A DNA stretch of 44,038 nucleotides from Bacillota bacterium (lineage in GTDB: Bacteria > Bacillota > Limnochordia > DTU087). The stretch is taken from NCBI GenBank assembly GCA_012839845.1, contig DUMM01000024.1:1-44038 (forward strand). Reading direction: 5' to 3'. Position numbers and translations under genes: made by a program. Under the pieces are notes generated by a model, which saw only the letters and a list, made by a program, of their open reading frames with translations, did no database searches and was not told where the DNA came from. Shown here piece after piece: positions 1 through 8,782 of this stretch. Each line of letters starts with the position of its first letter. Within the stretch, counting starts at the first letter, position 1.

Positions 1-546
1 CAGCGCCTTATGGAGGCCGGTGCAGTCGTAATTCCCATCATGTCCGAGACGGCGGCTTCGCAGGATACCCGATTTGGCAGGGCGGCAGAGTTTGTTGAAA
101 AGATTGAGAAGATGACCGGCCGAAAGGTCATAACATCCATTGTGGAGGCGGAGCCCATCGGTCCGCAAAGGCTCCTGGACCTGATGATTATTGCGCCGTG
201 TACAGGCAATACCCTGGCTAAGCTTGCCAATGGGATTACCGATTCAGCTGTTCTGATGGCTGCCAAAGCCCAGCTTCGCAACGAGCGCCCAGTCCTGATA
301 GCAATCTCGACCAACGACGGTCTCAGCAACAACGCCAAGAACCTCGGTATGCTGCTCAACAGGAAGCACGTCTACATGGTTCCCTTTGGTCAGGATGATC
401 CCTTCGGCAAGAGCAGTTCACTGGTGGCAGATATGACTTTAATTTTGCCGGCAGCTGGCATGGCCCTGGAGGGCAAGCAGGTGCAGCCTATACTGGTGCC
501 TGTAAGCTCCACGGCGGATCAGAGAGAGATGCTGACGGTTAGATAA
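1..546 (+). CDS. dpaB: Dipicolinate synthase subunit B (3' part)
   Basis: Flavoprotein-like subunit of dipicolinate synthase (SpoVFB), which with DpaA makes the dipicolinic acid packed into endospores. The reading frame is open from the first base of the window, so the 5' end lies outside; 181 residues are visible against about 200 in the family, so only the extreme N-terminus is missing. Diagnostic stretches are TRFGRAAEFVEKIE, the IIAPCTGNTLAKLANGITDS segment and FGQDDPFGKSS near the C-terminus. It is followed 22 bp later by asd, the same order as in B. subtilis spoVFB-asd-dapG-dapA. This placement links dipicolinate output with its precursor pathway. The identification is secure. Confidence 0.95.
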   Translation, partial: QRLMEAGAVVIPIMSETAASQDTRFGRAAEFVEKIEKMTGRKVITSIVEAEPIGPQRLLDLMIIAPCTGNTLAKLANGITDSAVLMAAKAQLRNERPVLIAISTNDGLSNNAKNLGMLLNRKHVYMVPFGQDDPFGKSSSLVADMTLILPAAGMALEGKQVQPILVPVSSTADQREMLTVR

Positions 547-568
547 AATTAGAGAGTGGGGATGAGCC

Positions 569-1603
569 GTGAAGACTTACAACGTAGCAGTGTTGGGAGC
601 AACTGGTGCAGTTGGCCAGGAGCTCGTGGATATCTTGCTGGAGCGGCAGTTTCCCGTTAAATCTCTGAAACTACTGGCTTCAGCCCGCAGTGCAGGACGG
701 GTCGTGGAGGTTGGGGGAGAACGCTTGGTGGTGGAAGAGGTCTCCCCCAAGAGTTTTGCCGGCGTTGATCTGGCTTTTTTCATGGCTGGAGGTTCGGTCA
801 GCCAGCGGTTTGCTGAGGCGGCCAAGGAGCACGGCGCAGTGGTCATCGATAACTCCAGCGCTTTTCGGCTGGATGAAGGTGTGCCGCTGGTGGTGCCGGA
901 GGTGAACGCCGGTGACTTGGAAGGGCATCAGGGTTTGGTCGCTAATCCCAACTGTTCCACGATCATCGCAGTGATGGCCTTGGCGCCTCTCCATGCCGCC
1001 GCGGGGATTAAGCGCATGGTGGTGTCTACCTATCAGGCTGTTTCGGGAATTGGGGCAGCGGCCATCGATGACCTGCGTCGGCAGGTGGAGCAGTATCAAG
1101 CGGGAGAAGAGATCACTGCTGAGACATTTCCCTTTCCTTCTGCGGCCAAGAAGTACCCGATGCTGTTCAATCTGATACCGCATATCGATGTTTTCGAGGA
1201 CGGGGGATACACTAAGGAAGAGTGGAAAATGGTGCGGGAGACCCAAAAGATCCTGCACGATGATGGCATCAAGATCACGGCTACCACCGTCAGGGTGCCG
1301 GTGTTCAGAAGCCATTCAGAGTCCATCAATGTGGAATTTCACAAGCCTATAACAGCTGATGAGGCCCGGGAGATTCTTGCCAACGCCCCCGGCATTAAGG
1401 TTTATGATGACCCCGCACAGCAGGAGTATCCCATGCCTATTCTCACCACCGGTGATGACCTGGTATGGGTAGGCAGGATCCGGGAGGATTTCACCGTTCC
1501 GTCGGGTCTTAACCTGTGGGTGGTAGGAGATCAGATCCGCAAGGGAGCTGCTCTCAACAGCGTCCAGATCGCTGAAGAGCTGATCAAGCGGGGACTGGTG
1601 TGA
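569..1603 (+). CDS. asd: Aspartate-semialdehyde dehydrogenase
   Basis: Reduces aspartyl-4-phosphate to aspartate semialdehyde with NADPH, the branch precursor of lysine, DAP, dipicolinate, threonine and methionine. The 344 residues match the family length. Visible motifs are the N-terminal nucleotide-binding GATGAVGQ (residues 10-17), NSSAFR (95-100) and NPNCST with the catalytic Cys129; the later RVPVFRSHSES segment carries the catalytic histidine region. The GTG start at 569 is preceded by a purine-rich ribosome binding site around 551-561; a nearby ATG at 562 is in another frame. It sits second in the visible dpa operon, and its stop is followed at once by a long hairpin before lysC. Confidence 0.97.
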   Translation: MKTYNVAVLGATGAVGQELVDILLERQFPVKSLKLLASARSAGRVVEVGGERLVVEEVSPKSFAGVDLAFFMAGGSVSQRFAEAAKEHGAVVIDNSSAFRLDEGVPLVVPEVNAGDLEGHQGLVANPNCSTIIAVMALAPLHAAAGIKRMVVSTYQAVSGIGAAAIDDLRRQVEQYQAGEEITAETFPFPSAAKKYPMLFNLIPHIDVFEDGGYTKEEWKMVRETQKILHDDGIKITATTVRVPVFRSHSESINVEFHKPITADEAREILANAPGIKVYDDPAQQEYPMPILTTGDDLVWVGRIREDFTVPSGLNLWVVGDQIRKGAALNSVQIAEELIKRGLV

Positions 1604-1606
1604 CAA

Positions 1607-1671
1607 TTTCCGATGCTGAATAGTACTATACTCTTGGGAGACTAAGAGGGTAGTAAGTTCAGGATCGGAAA
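1607..1671 (+). other. Long intercistronic hairpin between asd and lysC
   Basis: Outer arms 1607-1619 and 1659-1671 pair at 12 of 13 positions (one G-G mismatch). Inner arms 1625-1635 and 1644-1654 pair at 10 of 11. The terminal loop is 8 nt, and a small internal loop separates the two stems. No T-run follows, so it is not an ordinary terminator. It lies 3 nt after the asd stop and 13 nt before the lysC start, next to the lysC ribosome binding site. It may act in mRNA processing or translation control. Confidence 0.7.
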
Positions 1672-1684
1672 AGGGGGCCGGGGT

Positions 1685-2905
1685 ATGAACATCCTGGTGC
1701 AGAAGTTTGGCGGTTCGTCCATGGCCACACCAGCCCTGCGGGCGCAAGTGATTGAGCACATCAAAGAAGCAGAGGCTGCCGGGTACAGGGTTGTAGTTGT
1801 CGTGTCCGCCATGGGACGGGCAGGAGAACCCTACGCTACCGATACCCTCCTTCAGCTCGTGGATTACGGCAAAGGGATGGATCCCCGGGATGTAGACCTG
1901 CTGCTGTCCTGTGGAGAGGTTATTTCGGCATCGGTGCTGGTCTGTGAACTGGTCAAGGCAGGACAGCGGGCGGCAGTGCTTACCGGCGGTCAGGCCGGAA
2001 TATTGACCGATGATGCCCACGGCTCCGCCAGGATTATTGAGGTGAGACCCGACCGGGTCCTGCAGTACCTGAGTCGGGGCATTATCCCCGTTGTGGCAGG
2101 GTTTCAAGGGCGAACCCGAGACGGAGATATTACCACCCTGGGACGGGGCAGCAGCGATACCAGTGCTGTCGCTTTAGGAGTGGCCCTAAGGGCGGAGATG
2201 GTGGAGATCTACACCGATGTGGACGGTGTGATGACAGCTGATCCGCGGGTGGAACCCAATGCCAGAAGGCTGGATACTGTCACGTATCGGGAGATCGCGG
2301 AGATGGCCCATCTGGGGGCAAAGGTGATCCATCCCCGGGCAGTGGAGATCGCCATGGAAGGCCATATCCCTTTGCGGATACGGGCCACGGGATCCAAGAG
2401 CCCGGGCACATTAGTTCAAGGCGCTGCCAGTCAGGTGGAGATCAGAAGCGACCGGGTAGTGACCGGCATTGCCCATGTGGGCGGTATGGTTCAGATACAG
2501 CTGGAAACGGCCGCCGACTTTAACAGGTCTGACCTGGGATTAGCCATCTTCCAAGGTTTGGCCAATGCCGGGATCAGTTTAGATATGATCTATGTTTCGC
2601 CTAATCGAATTGCTTTTATTATAGAACACCGCTGGGCCAAGCAGGCAGAGGATGTCCTGCGGAGTTTTCCGGTGAAGGTCCAGGTCCAGCCAGGCATGGC
2701 TAAAGTTTCAGCGGTGGGAGCAGGGATGCGGGGAGTGCCGGGTGTTATGGCTAGGGTTGTATTTGCCCTCCAGCAAGCCGGCGTAACCATTTACCAGACT
2801 ACCGATTCCCATGCCAATATCTCCTGCTTGGTGCGAGAAAAAGACGTAGAGGCTGCAGTACACGCCCTGCACACTGAGTTTCAGTTGGGCGAGGGGCAAA
2901 CTTGA
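1685..2905 (+). CDS. lysC: Aspartate kinase (DapG-like)
   Basis: Phosphorylates aspartate, the first step to lysine, DAP and dipicolinate. The protein has 406 residues, the size of B. subtilis DapG (about 404). The amino acid kinase domain opens with KFGGSS (residues 7-12), continues with [12 protein letters not shown] and the nucleotide-binding [12 protein letters not shown], and is followed from about residue 260 by two ACT regulatory domains. The operon position between asd and dapA fits the DapG isozyme of the DAP/dipicolinate route. The ATG at 1685 follows an AGGGGG-type ribosome binding site. I see no lysine riboswitch in front of it. Which end product inhibits it cannot be read from sequence alone. 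Confidence 0.96.
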   Translation: MNILVQKFGGSSMATPALRAQVIEHIKEAEAAGYRVVVVVSAMGRAGEPYATDTLLQLVDYGKGMDPRDVDLLLSCGEVISASVLVCELVKAGQRAAVLTGGQAGILTDDAHGSARIIEVRPDRVLQYLSRGIIPVVAGFQGRTRDGDITTLGRGSSDTSAVALGVALRAEMVEIYTDVDGVMTADPRVEPNARRLDTVTYREIAEMAHLGAKVIHPRAVEIAMEGHIPLRIRATGSKSPGTLVQGAASQVEIRSDRVVTGIAHVGGMVQIQLETAADFNRSDLGLAIFQGLANAGISLDMIYVSPNRIAFIIEHRWAKQAEDVLRSFPVKVQVQPGMAKVSAVGAGMRGVPGVMARVVFALQQAGVTIYQTTDSHANISCLVREKDVEAAVHALHTEFQLGEGQT

Positions 2906-2922
2906 AGGAGTGTGAGATTGCG

Positions 2923-3804
2923 ATGGCGCAGTTTGGACGGTTGCTTACAGCAATGGTGACTCCTTTTAACAGTGAGCTGGAAGTGGATTATGAGAGGGCG
3001 GCGGAGCTGGCCAAGCGGCTGTGTGAAGGGGGGTCGGACGGGCTGGTAGTCTGCGGGACCACCGGGGAATCGCCCACCCTGTCCACGGAGGAAAAACTCA
3101 AGCTGATTCAAGCAGTGGTGGATGCCGTCGGCGGCGAAGCAGCGGTAATTGCAGGCACTGGTTCCAACTGCACTGCTGCGACGGTAGAACTGACCAAAGC
3201 GGTACAGCGGCTGGGTGTTGACGGCATTATGCTGGTTGCGCCTTATTACAACAAGCCCAGCCAGGAAGGGCTTTACCAGCATTTTCGCACGGTAGCGGAA
3301 TCCACTTCTCTGCCCATTATGATCTACAACATCCCCGGCCGGACTGGTGTCAATATTCTGCCGGAGACCATGGCCCGCTTGGCGGAGATTCCCAATATTG
3401 TAGCAATCAAAGAGGCTGCCGGAAATCTGGAGCAAGCTGCTCAGCTTCGGAGGCTGCTGCCCAAGGACTTTGCCATTTACAGCGGTGATGACAGTTTGAC
3501 CCTGCCCATCTTGTCGGTGGGCGGCTGCGGTGTTGTCAGCGTTGCCTCCCATCTGGTAGGGCGCCAGATGAAGGAGATGATCGAAGCATACGTAAAGGGC
3601 GATGTGGCCACAGCAGCCAGACTTCACACAGAGCTGCTGCCTTTGTTTAAGGTGCTGTTTATCACTACCAATCCTGTCCCGGTTAAACTTGCCTTGAATA
3701 TGGTCGGTTATCCGGTAGGAGGTGTCCGTCTGCCTCTGGTTGAAGCCGGTGAAAAAGAAGCACAGGCCATCCGCAAGGTGCTTGAGGATATGCATCTCGT
3801 GTAA
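2923..3804 (+). CDS. dapA: 4-hydroxy-tetrahydrodipicolinate synthase
   Basis: Condenses pyruvate with aspartate semialdehyde to form the precursor of both DAP and dipicolinate. From the ATG at 2923 the protein has 293 residues, typical for DapA. It shows [10 protein letters not shown], the [11 protein letters not shown] segment, Tyr135 in IYNIPGRTG and the Schiff-base Lys163 in IVAIKEA. An in-frame TTG at 2902 would add seven residues, but the [15 protein letters not shown] start fits the family N-terminus and AAGGAG at 2905-2910 lies upstream of it, so I chose the ATG. The lysC stop lies 17 bp before it. Confidence in function is very high. Confidence 0.96.
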   Translation: MAQFGRLLTAMVTPFNSELEVDYERAAELAKRLCEGGSDGLVVCGTTGESPTLSTEEKLKLIQAVVDAVGGEAAVIAGTGSNCTAATVELTKAVQRLGVDGIMLVAPYYNKPSQEGLYQHFRTVAESTSLPIMIYNIPGRTGVNILPETMARLAEIPNIVAIKEAAGNLEQAAQLRRLLPKDFAIYSGDDSLTLPILSVGGCGVVSVASHLVGRQMKEMIEAYVKGDVATAARLHTELLPLFKVLFITTNPVPVKLALNMVGYPVGGVRLPLVEAGEKEAQAIRKVLEDMHLV

Positions 3805-3837
3805 AAAAAGCTATGACAGCGAAGGAGTGGTTATTGT

Positions 3838-5505
3838 TTGGGAAATAGAAAAGAGCCAGTCTCCCTAATTCCCCTGGGCGGCGTGGGGGAAATAGGGAAG
3901 AATATGTGGGTGTTGGAATACCAAGATGACATAATCGTGATTGATGCTGGGGTGATGTTTCCGGAAGAAGAAATGCTGGGCATTGACCTGGTGATTCCGG
4001 ACATCACCTATTTGGCAGAGAATAAGTACCGGGTAAGGGGGATCTTCCTCAGCCACGGCCATGAGGATCACATCGGTGCTGTGCCCTATCTGCTGCAGGT
4101 GCTCAATGCTCCGATTTACGGTACCCGTCTCACCTTGGGGCTTCTCCAGGGTAAATTGGAGGAACACGGTTTGGCCTCCAGCGCAGACTTGAGGGAGATA
4201 AAGGCAGGAGGCAGTGTCAAAATCGGTGCCTTGAGGATTGAGTTTATCCACGTCAATCACAGTATAGCCGATGTGGTTGCCTTTGCTATCCACACCCCCC
4301 ACGGAGTGATAGTCTACTGCAGCGATTTTAAGCTGGACCAAACGCCCATCGGCGGCCCTGTGTTGGACATGCACCGGTTTGCCGAACTGGGTCGAGAGGG
4401 CGTTCTGCTGCTGATGTCCGACAGTACCAATGCCGAACGGCCTGGGTACACGTTGTCGGAGCGGGTGGTGGGAGAGACCTTTGATCAAGTGTTCGACGAT
4501 GCTCCAGGCCGGATATTGGTGGCTACGTTTTCCAGCAATATTCATCGCATTCAGCAGATTATTGATGCGGCGGCTAAACACGGGCGAAAAGTGGGGATTG
4601 TCGGCCGCAGCATGGTTAACACTGTCACAATTGCCAGCGAGCTCGGCTATCTGAAGGTGCCGCCGAAGATCATGGTGGATATCGACGAACTGGACAAGTA
4701 CCCGGCCAATAAGGTAGTCATTATCACCACAGGCAGTCAAGGAGAACCGATGGCAGCCTTGACCCGGATGGCTATGGCTGAGCACCGCAAGGTGGACATC
4801 GTTCCTGGTGATACAGTGATCATTTCGGCGATGACGATTCCCGGCAACGAGAAACTGGTGGGCAAAACCATCAATCACCTATTCCGCCTGGGAGCACGGG
4901 TCATTTACCAGGCTGTTTCGGGGGTCCACGTTTCCGGTCATGCCAGTCAAGAGGAATTGAAGCTGCTTATCAACCTGTGCCGGCCCCGGTATTTTATGCC
5001 CATCCACGGCGAATACAGGATGTTGGTTCGGCATGCTGAGCTGGCCGAGATGGTGGGAATCCCCGCCAAGAACATCCTCATCTGCGACATCGGCGACGTG
5101 GTGGAGATTCGTTCCAACGGCATTGTCAAAGCGGGCAAAGTAACTGCCGGTCAAGTGCTGGTGGACGGGTTGGGTGTCGGCGATGTCGGTAACATCGTTC
5201 TCAGGGATAGAAAACAGTTGGCTCAAGACGGAATCCTCATCGTCGTTACTGCCATAGACAAGCAGTCGGGAACCGTAGTCGCAGGACCGGATATTATCTC
5301 CCGGGGCTTTGTCTACATGCGGGAATCTGAAAAGCTCATCGAGGAAGCTAGGGAAGAAGTGAAGCGAATTCTTCAGGAGTGCGAAGCCGAAGGCATCAGC
5401 GAGTGGAACTTGATCAAGGGCAATGTGAAAGACGGCTTAACTCAGATGCTTTACCAAAAGACAAAGCGAAGGCCTATGATCATGCCCATCATCATGGAAG
5501 TCTGA
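3838..5505 (+). CDS. rnj: Ribonuclease J
   Basis: Metallo-beta-lactamase/beta-CASP exo- and endoribonuclease for mRNA decay and rRNA maturation. At 555 residues it has exactly the usual size. The zinc motif HGHEDH is at residues 73-78, followed by the HVNHSIADV and DFKLD metal-binding segments, a GRSM beta-CASP segment and [10 protein letters not shown]. The C-terminal KTKRRPMI segment resembles B. subtilis RNase J1, although the operon place after dapA is that of rnjB (ymfA) in B. subtilis; whether the genome has a second copy is unknown. The start is a TTG at 3838 with GGAG at 3824-3827. Its stop overlaps a possible ATG of the next frame (TGATG at 5503-5507). Confidence 0.95.
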   Translation: MGNRKEPVSLIPLGGVGEIGKNMWVLEYQDDIIVIDAGVMFPEEEMLGIDLVIPDITYLAENKYRVRGIFLSHGHEDHIGAVPYLLQVLNAPIYGTRLTLGLLQGKLEEHGLASSADLREIKAGGSVKIGALRIEFIHVNHSIADVVAFAIHTPHGVIVYCSDFKLDQTPIGGPVLDMHRFAELGREGVLLLMSDSTNAERPGYTLSERVVGETFDQVFDDAPGRILVATFSSNIHRIQQIIDAAAKHGRKVGIVGRSMVNTVTIASELGYLKVPPKIMVDIDELDKYPANKVVIITTGSQGEPMAALTRMAMAEHRKVDIVPGDTVIISAMTIPGNEKLVGKTINHLFRLGARVIYQAVSGVHVSGHASQEELKLLINLCRPRYFMPIHGEYRMLVRHAELAEMVGIPAKNILICDIGDVVEIRSNGIVKAGKVTAGQVLVDGLGVGDVGNIVLRDRKQLAQDGILIVVTAIDKQSGTVVAGPDIISRGFVYMRESEKLIEEAREEVKRILQECEAEGISEWNLIKGNVKDGLTQMLYQKTKRRPMIMPIIMEV

Positions 5506-5597
5506 TGGCGGCTCATAAAAAGACCAGCGGTAGTTATACTAATGGGGAGCAGTGCTGCAGTATCCCCGCAGGGAATGGGATAAGGATAACGGGAAGG

Positions 5598-6524
5598 ATG
5601 AATTGGGTGGACAAGCCGCTGGGAACAGAGAAAGACGCAGGCCGGCCGGGGATGGGCTTATCCGGCCTTGACGGTTTGGAGCCGCACACTGCAGGCGAAG
5701 GGTGGGTACCGGAGATAGGAGCTGACCCGGAGGTGCCCAGTGAAATTCCTGCCCATGGTCAGCTGGCTGCCCTGGAAAGCATCAAGCAGGTAGGTCAGAC
5801 CGCAGTGCCGGTGTCGGCCATTTCTCCGATTCACTGCGTCTCCATTGTGGGGCAGGTGGAAGGTCATATTTTGCTTCCGCCTCGCAACAAGACCACCAAG
5901 TATGAACACATTATACCGCAGCTGGTGGCCGTTGAGCAGAGTCCGGAGATACAGGGAGTCTTGATCATACTCAACACGGTAGGCGGCGATATTGAAGCTG
6001 GGTTGGCTATCGCCGAGATGATCAAGGGATTGTCTAAACCCAGCGTATCTTTGGTTCTGGGGGGCGGACACTCCATCGGCGCTCCCATAGCTGTGGCGGC
6101 AGATTACAGCTTTATCGCCGAGTCAGCCACCATCACTATCCATCCTATCAGGTTAACCGGCCTGGTGGTAGGTGTTCCCCAAACCTATGAATACCTGGAC
6201 AAAATGCAGGATAGGGTGGTGCGCTTTATCGTGGAGAACAGCTCCATTGCCGAGCAGAAGCTGCGGGAGCTGATGTTCAGGACCGGAGATTTGATGCGGG
6301 ACATCGGCACCGTGCTCATCGGCGCTGAAGCAGTGAGGGTGGGATTGATCGATGAAGTTGGGGGTTTAGCCCAAGCTCTGGCTAAGCTGCAGGAGATGAT
6401 TGCAGAAAAGGGCGACGGCGGTATTTCAGCCCGGAAGCCCCAGCTTGCTGTCTGGCCGCTGATTCCTCGGCAAGAAGACCTGCAGCCTCAAGGCAATGTG
6501 CCCGGCCCGGGAGGCACCCAATAA
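5598..6524 (+). CDS. tepA: ClpP-family serine protease, TepA-like
   Basis: Homolog of B. subtilis TepA (YmfB), a ClpP-fold protease linked to translocation and degradation of spore-related proteins. From the ATG at 5598 it has 308 residues. The catalytic serine lies in GGGHSIGAP (Ser159) and the histidine in [11 protein letters not shown] (His182); [18 protein letters not shown] is the substrate-groove region. The first 60 or so residues are low in conservation. The frame stays open back to an ATG at 5505 that overlaps the RNase J stop; I prefer 5598 because AAGGAT lies about 10 bp upstream, but the start is uncertain. The place between RNase J and a YlzJ-like gene matches B. subtilis. Confidence 0.85.
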   Translation: MNWVDKPLGTEKDAGRPGMGLSGLDGLEPHTAGEGWVPEIGADPEVPSEIPAHGQLAALESIKQVGQTAVPVSAISPIHCVSIVGQVEGHILLPPRNKTTKYEHIIPQLVAVEQSPEIQGVLIILNTVGGDIEAGLAIAEMIKGLSKPSVSLVLGGGHSIGAPIAVAADYSFIAESATITIHPIRLTGLVVGVPQTYEYLDKMQDRVVRFIVENSSIAEQKLRELMFRTGDLMRDIGTVLIGAEAVRVGLIDEVGGLAQALAKLQEMIAEKGDGGISARKPQLAVWPLIPRQEDLQPQGNVPGPGGTQ

Positions 6525-6745
6525 TGATGTGGACAATCGTCCCTCCCGAGGTGATCTGGGAGGGTGCCGAAGAAAAGCCCAAAGACCTCATGGAGCTTAA
6601 CTGGCAGGGAGTACAGGTGCTGGTTGAGCCCCTGGAGTTCGGCCGGGGAAGGATAGTGAAGCTCCTCAGCACTGATCCTAGGGACTACCTCAAGCCGGAG
6701 CTTGCACCCGGTAGTGTCGTAAGTCTCCTCCCTAAGAAGCCGTAG
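6524..6745 (+). CDS. YlzJ-like small protein
   Basis: A 73-residue protein whose ATG overlaps the last base of the tepA stop codon (TAATG), so the two are probably translationally coupled. The N-terminal [14 protein letters not shown] is the signature of the YlzJ-like family found next to tepA in sporulating Bacillota. The function is unknown. No membrane segment or signal peptide is visible. It is the last gene before the operon terminator. A second in-frame ATG at 6527 is an equally possible start. Confidence 0.85.
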   Translation: MMWTIVPPEVIWEGAEEKPKDLMELNWQGVQVLVEPLEFGRGRIVKLLSTDPRDYLKPELAPGSVVSLLPKKP

Positions 6746-6768
6746 CGCCTTAGCAAGTGAGCTGCAAG

Positions 6769-6795
6769 GACGGCACAACACGGTGCCGTCTTTTT
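6769..6795 (+). terminator. Rho-independent terminator of the dpa-asd-dapA operon
   Basis: GACGGCAC (6769-6776) pairs perfectly with GTGCCGTC (6783-6790) around a 6-nt loop, followed by five T. It lies 24 bp after the ylzJ-like stop and closes the operon. Confidence 0.92.
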
Positions 6796-6861
6796 CGCGT
6801 CTTAGCCGGTGCTGTTCTGCACCTCTTTATCCGGGCATAGGATGGGCCAGGAGGCGGTGGT

Positions 6862-7788
6862 ATGATCCCTATTGCTGCGGGTACAGTATTGGGGATATCT
6901 ATCTTCTTGGTGGGGCTGCGGACCATGACTCAAGGCCTAAAGACTGCGGCTGGTCAGCGGCTCCGGTGGATAATAGAGCACTTCACAGCAAACCCATGGT
7001 TGTGTCTGGTTACAGGAGCGGCAGCTGCAGCCCTCGCTCAAAGCAGCAGTGCTGTTGCGGCTGCCGCTGTGGGACTCGTTGATGCAAAGCTGCTCACCCT
7101 AGAACAAGCTTTGGGAATAATCTTGGGAGCCAACATCGGCACTACTCTGACTGCACAGCTCATTGCCTTTCGGTGGGTGAAGGGAGCCCCTTGGGCGATT
7201 TGCTTAGGGACTGTTGTGTTTTTGCTCAGCACCAACACCAAGAGGAAAGCTGTTGGATGTATTGCCGCTGGGGCAGGAGGCCTCCTTTGGGGGATAGAAC
7301 TTCTATCCTTAGCCCTTAGACCGCTGACTCAGCTTCCGCATTTAGCCAGTTTAATCCTGGAGTGGGAACACAGCATCTATTCTGGTATACTGGCAGGGAT
7401 AATTCTTGCAGTCGTCTTTCAGAGCAGCAGTGCCGCCATCGGCCTTGCCATGGCCCTTGCCAGGGAAGGGCTGCTGGGAGTTTCCGGCGGAATGGCTGTT
7501 GTCCTGGGCAGCAACATCGGCACAGTAATGACTTCCCTGATTGCCAGTATCGGTACTATTCCAGAGGCTCGGCAGACGGCGGTCGGTGACCTGCTCTTCA
7601 ACTGCTTGGGGGTGCTGGCGATGATGCCGCTGATGGATGTTTTCCTGCAGCTGCTCCAGGCTAGCTCTCAAGATGTTGTCCGGCAAATCGCCAACGGGCA
7701 TGTCTTGTTTAACGTAACAACTGCCTTGATTGCTCTGCCGTGCATAAAGTACCTGACCAGGTTGGTGAGACTGTTAGTTCCAAGCTGA
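6862..7788 (+). CDS. Na/Pi cotransporter family protein (short form)
   Basis: Membrane protein of the Na+/phosphate cotransporter family (PF02690 type), 308 residues. The family's inverted repeat is clear: QSSS at residues 60-63 with GANIGTT at 89-95, and a second QSSS at 187-190 with GSNIGT at 216-221. Several hydrophobic segments cover the chain. The cytoplasmic PhoU-like domain found in many bacterial NptA/YjbB-type proteins is absent. The start at 6862 has AGGAGG seven bases upstream. It is the first gene after the dpa terminator and lies 49 bp ahead of uppP, probably in one transcript. The substrate is phosphate by family membership; this is not proven here. Confidence 0.85.
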   Translation: MIPIAAGTVLGISIFLVGLRTMTQGLKTAAGQRLRWIIEHFTANPWLCLVTGAAAAALAQSSSAVAAAAVGLVDAKLLTLEQALGIILGANIGTTLTAQLIAFRWVKGAPWAICLGTVVFLLSTNTKRKAVGCIAAGAGGLLWGIELLSLALRPLTQLPHLASLILEWEHSIYSGILAGIILAVVFQSSSAAIGLAMALAREGLLGVSGGMAVVLGSNIGTVMTSLIASIGTIPEARQTAVGDLLFNCLGVLAMMPLMDVFLQLLQASSQDVVRQIANGHVLFNVTTALIALPCIKYLTRLVRLLVPS

Positions 7789-7837
7789 GGATGACTATCT
7801 AGAGAGGGGGAAGGCTTCATCCAAGCCGCCGTACAAA

Positions 7838-8659
7838 ATGAGTGTGAGAGAAGCCATCATCTTAGGAGTTGTGCAAGGGTTAACCGAGTTTCTTCCGGTG
7901 AGCTCCTCGGGGCATCTGGTGCTTTTCCGTCAGCTGTTCGGCCTCAAGGAACCCCACCTTACCTTCGATGTTATGGTCCATCTAGGCACGCTCGCAGCTG
8001 TGGTTGCCGCCTTGTGGGATGAGATCGCCCTGATTTTCGCCGGACTCAGGCCGATGGGGGAAGGGGCTGGTGCGGAACGGGTCAAAGCCGGCCGGCGCCT
8101 GATTTTTCTGCTTATTGTTGGCTCCTTGCCCGCAGCCCTTGTGGGCTTGTTGGCGGAGGACTTCATCACACAGCTTTTCTCTTCCGTCACCGTGGTAGGA
8201 GCTGCGCTTTTGGTAACGGGAGGACTTCTCTGGTGGGTGGAAAGCCGAGCAGAGGGCGGAAAGACTGTGGGAAAAATGAGGCCTGAGGATGCGCTGTACA
8301 TCGGGGTATGGCAGATCTTGGCGCTGGTGCCCGGCATTTCCCGCTCCGGAACCACTATTGCTGCCGGTCTTTTCCGCAAGCTCACCCGGGAAGATGCCGC
8401 CCGGTTTTCGTTCCTTCTTTCAGTGCCGGTGATTGCTGGAGCTGTGGCGCTGCAGGTTGGGGATTTGCTTGTAACGTGGCAGGAAGGGACTTGGGGGCCC
8501 ATCGTCATCGGTACCCTTGCTGCAGCCGTTTCAGGGTTTGCTGCTATACGAGGTCTGCTTAGTCTGGTCAAGCGGCATTCTCTGCGGGTCTTTTCCTACT
8601 ACACATGGGCAGTTGGACTCCTCGTGTTGATTTTGACACATTTTTTACATCAAAAGTGA
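7838..8659 (+). CDS. uppP: Undecaprenyl-diphosphatase
   Basis: Integral membrane phosphatase (BacA/UppP) that dephosphorylates undecaprenyl pyrophosphate to recycle the lipid carrier for peptidoglycan synthesis; it gives low-level bacitracin resistance. The 273 residues fit the family. The two signature motifs are present: QGLTEFLPVSSSGH (residues 13-26) and PGISRSG (165-171). No strong ribosome binding site lies close to the ATG at 7838; a purine-rich AGAGAGGGGGAAGG stretch is about 23 bp upstream. The preceding Na/Pi-type transporter gene is probably co-transcribed. Confidence 0.96.
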   Translation: MSVREAIILGVVQGLTEFLPVSSSGHLVLFRQLFGLKEPHLTFDVMVHLGTLAAVVAALWDEIALIFAGLRPMGEGAGAERVKAGRRLIFLLIVGSLPAALVGLLAEDFITQLFSSVTVVGAALLVTGGLLWWVESRAEGGKTVGKMRPEDALYIGVWQILALVPGISRSGTTIAAGLFRKLTREDAARFSFLLSVPVIAGAVALQVGDLLVTWQEGTWGPIVIGTLAAAVSGFAAIRGLLSLVKRHSLRVFSYYTWAVGLLVLILTHFLHQK

Positions 8660-8678
8660 GGAAATCGCCATTTTGTGC

Positions 8679-8707
8679 TTGACACCCGACGGTTGCTGGG
8701 CTATAAT
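8679..8707 (+). promoter_or_regulatory. Consensus sigma-A promoter of the liv operon
   Basis: TTGACA (8679-8684), a 17-bp spacer and TATAAT (8702-8707): a perfect match to the vegetative consensus. It lies 20 bp past the uppP stop. Transcription should start near 8714, giving a leader of about 70 nt before livJ. A 7-bp inverted repeat (8727-8733 with 8757-8763) sits in that leader. Confidence 0.92.
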
Positions 8708-8782
8708 CGGCAGTAAATATCTGCAGCCCAGGGATGAACTGCACTATCTGCCACAGCCCTGGGGAAGAACGGAGGGGTTGAA

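Noticed and set aside
1604-1684. Possible lysine riboswitch before lysC
   Set aside because: Far too short for the lysine aptamer and lacking its conserved segments; only a hairpin is present.
1316-2107. Minus-strand open frame of 263 codons over asd and lysC
   Set aside because: Antisense to two well-supported genes, no family resemblance.
2881-3795. Minus-strand open frame of 304 codons antisense to dapA
   Set aside because: It lies fully opposite a highly conserved gene, has no recognisable domain and is a by-product of codon bias.
3865-4878. Minus-strand open frame of 337 codons antisense to the RNase J gene
   Set aside because: Same reason; RNase J on the plus strand has all catalytic motifs.
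7930-8571. Minus-strand open frame of 213 codons antisense to uppP
   Set aside because: Composition (Thr, Ala, Ser, Pro rich) is typical of a shadow frame.
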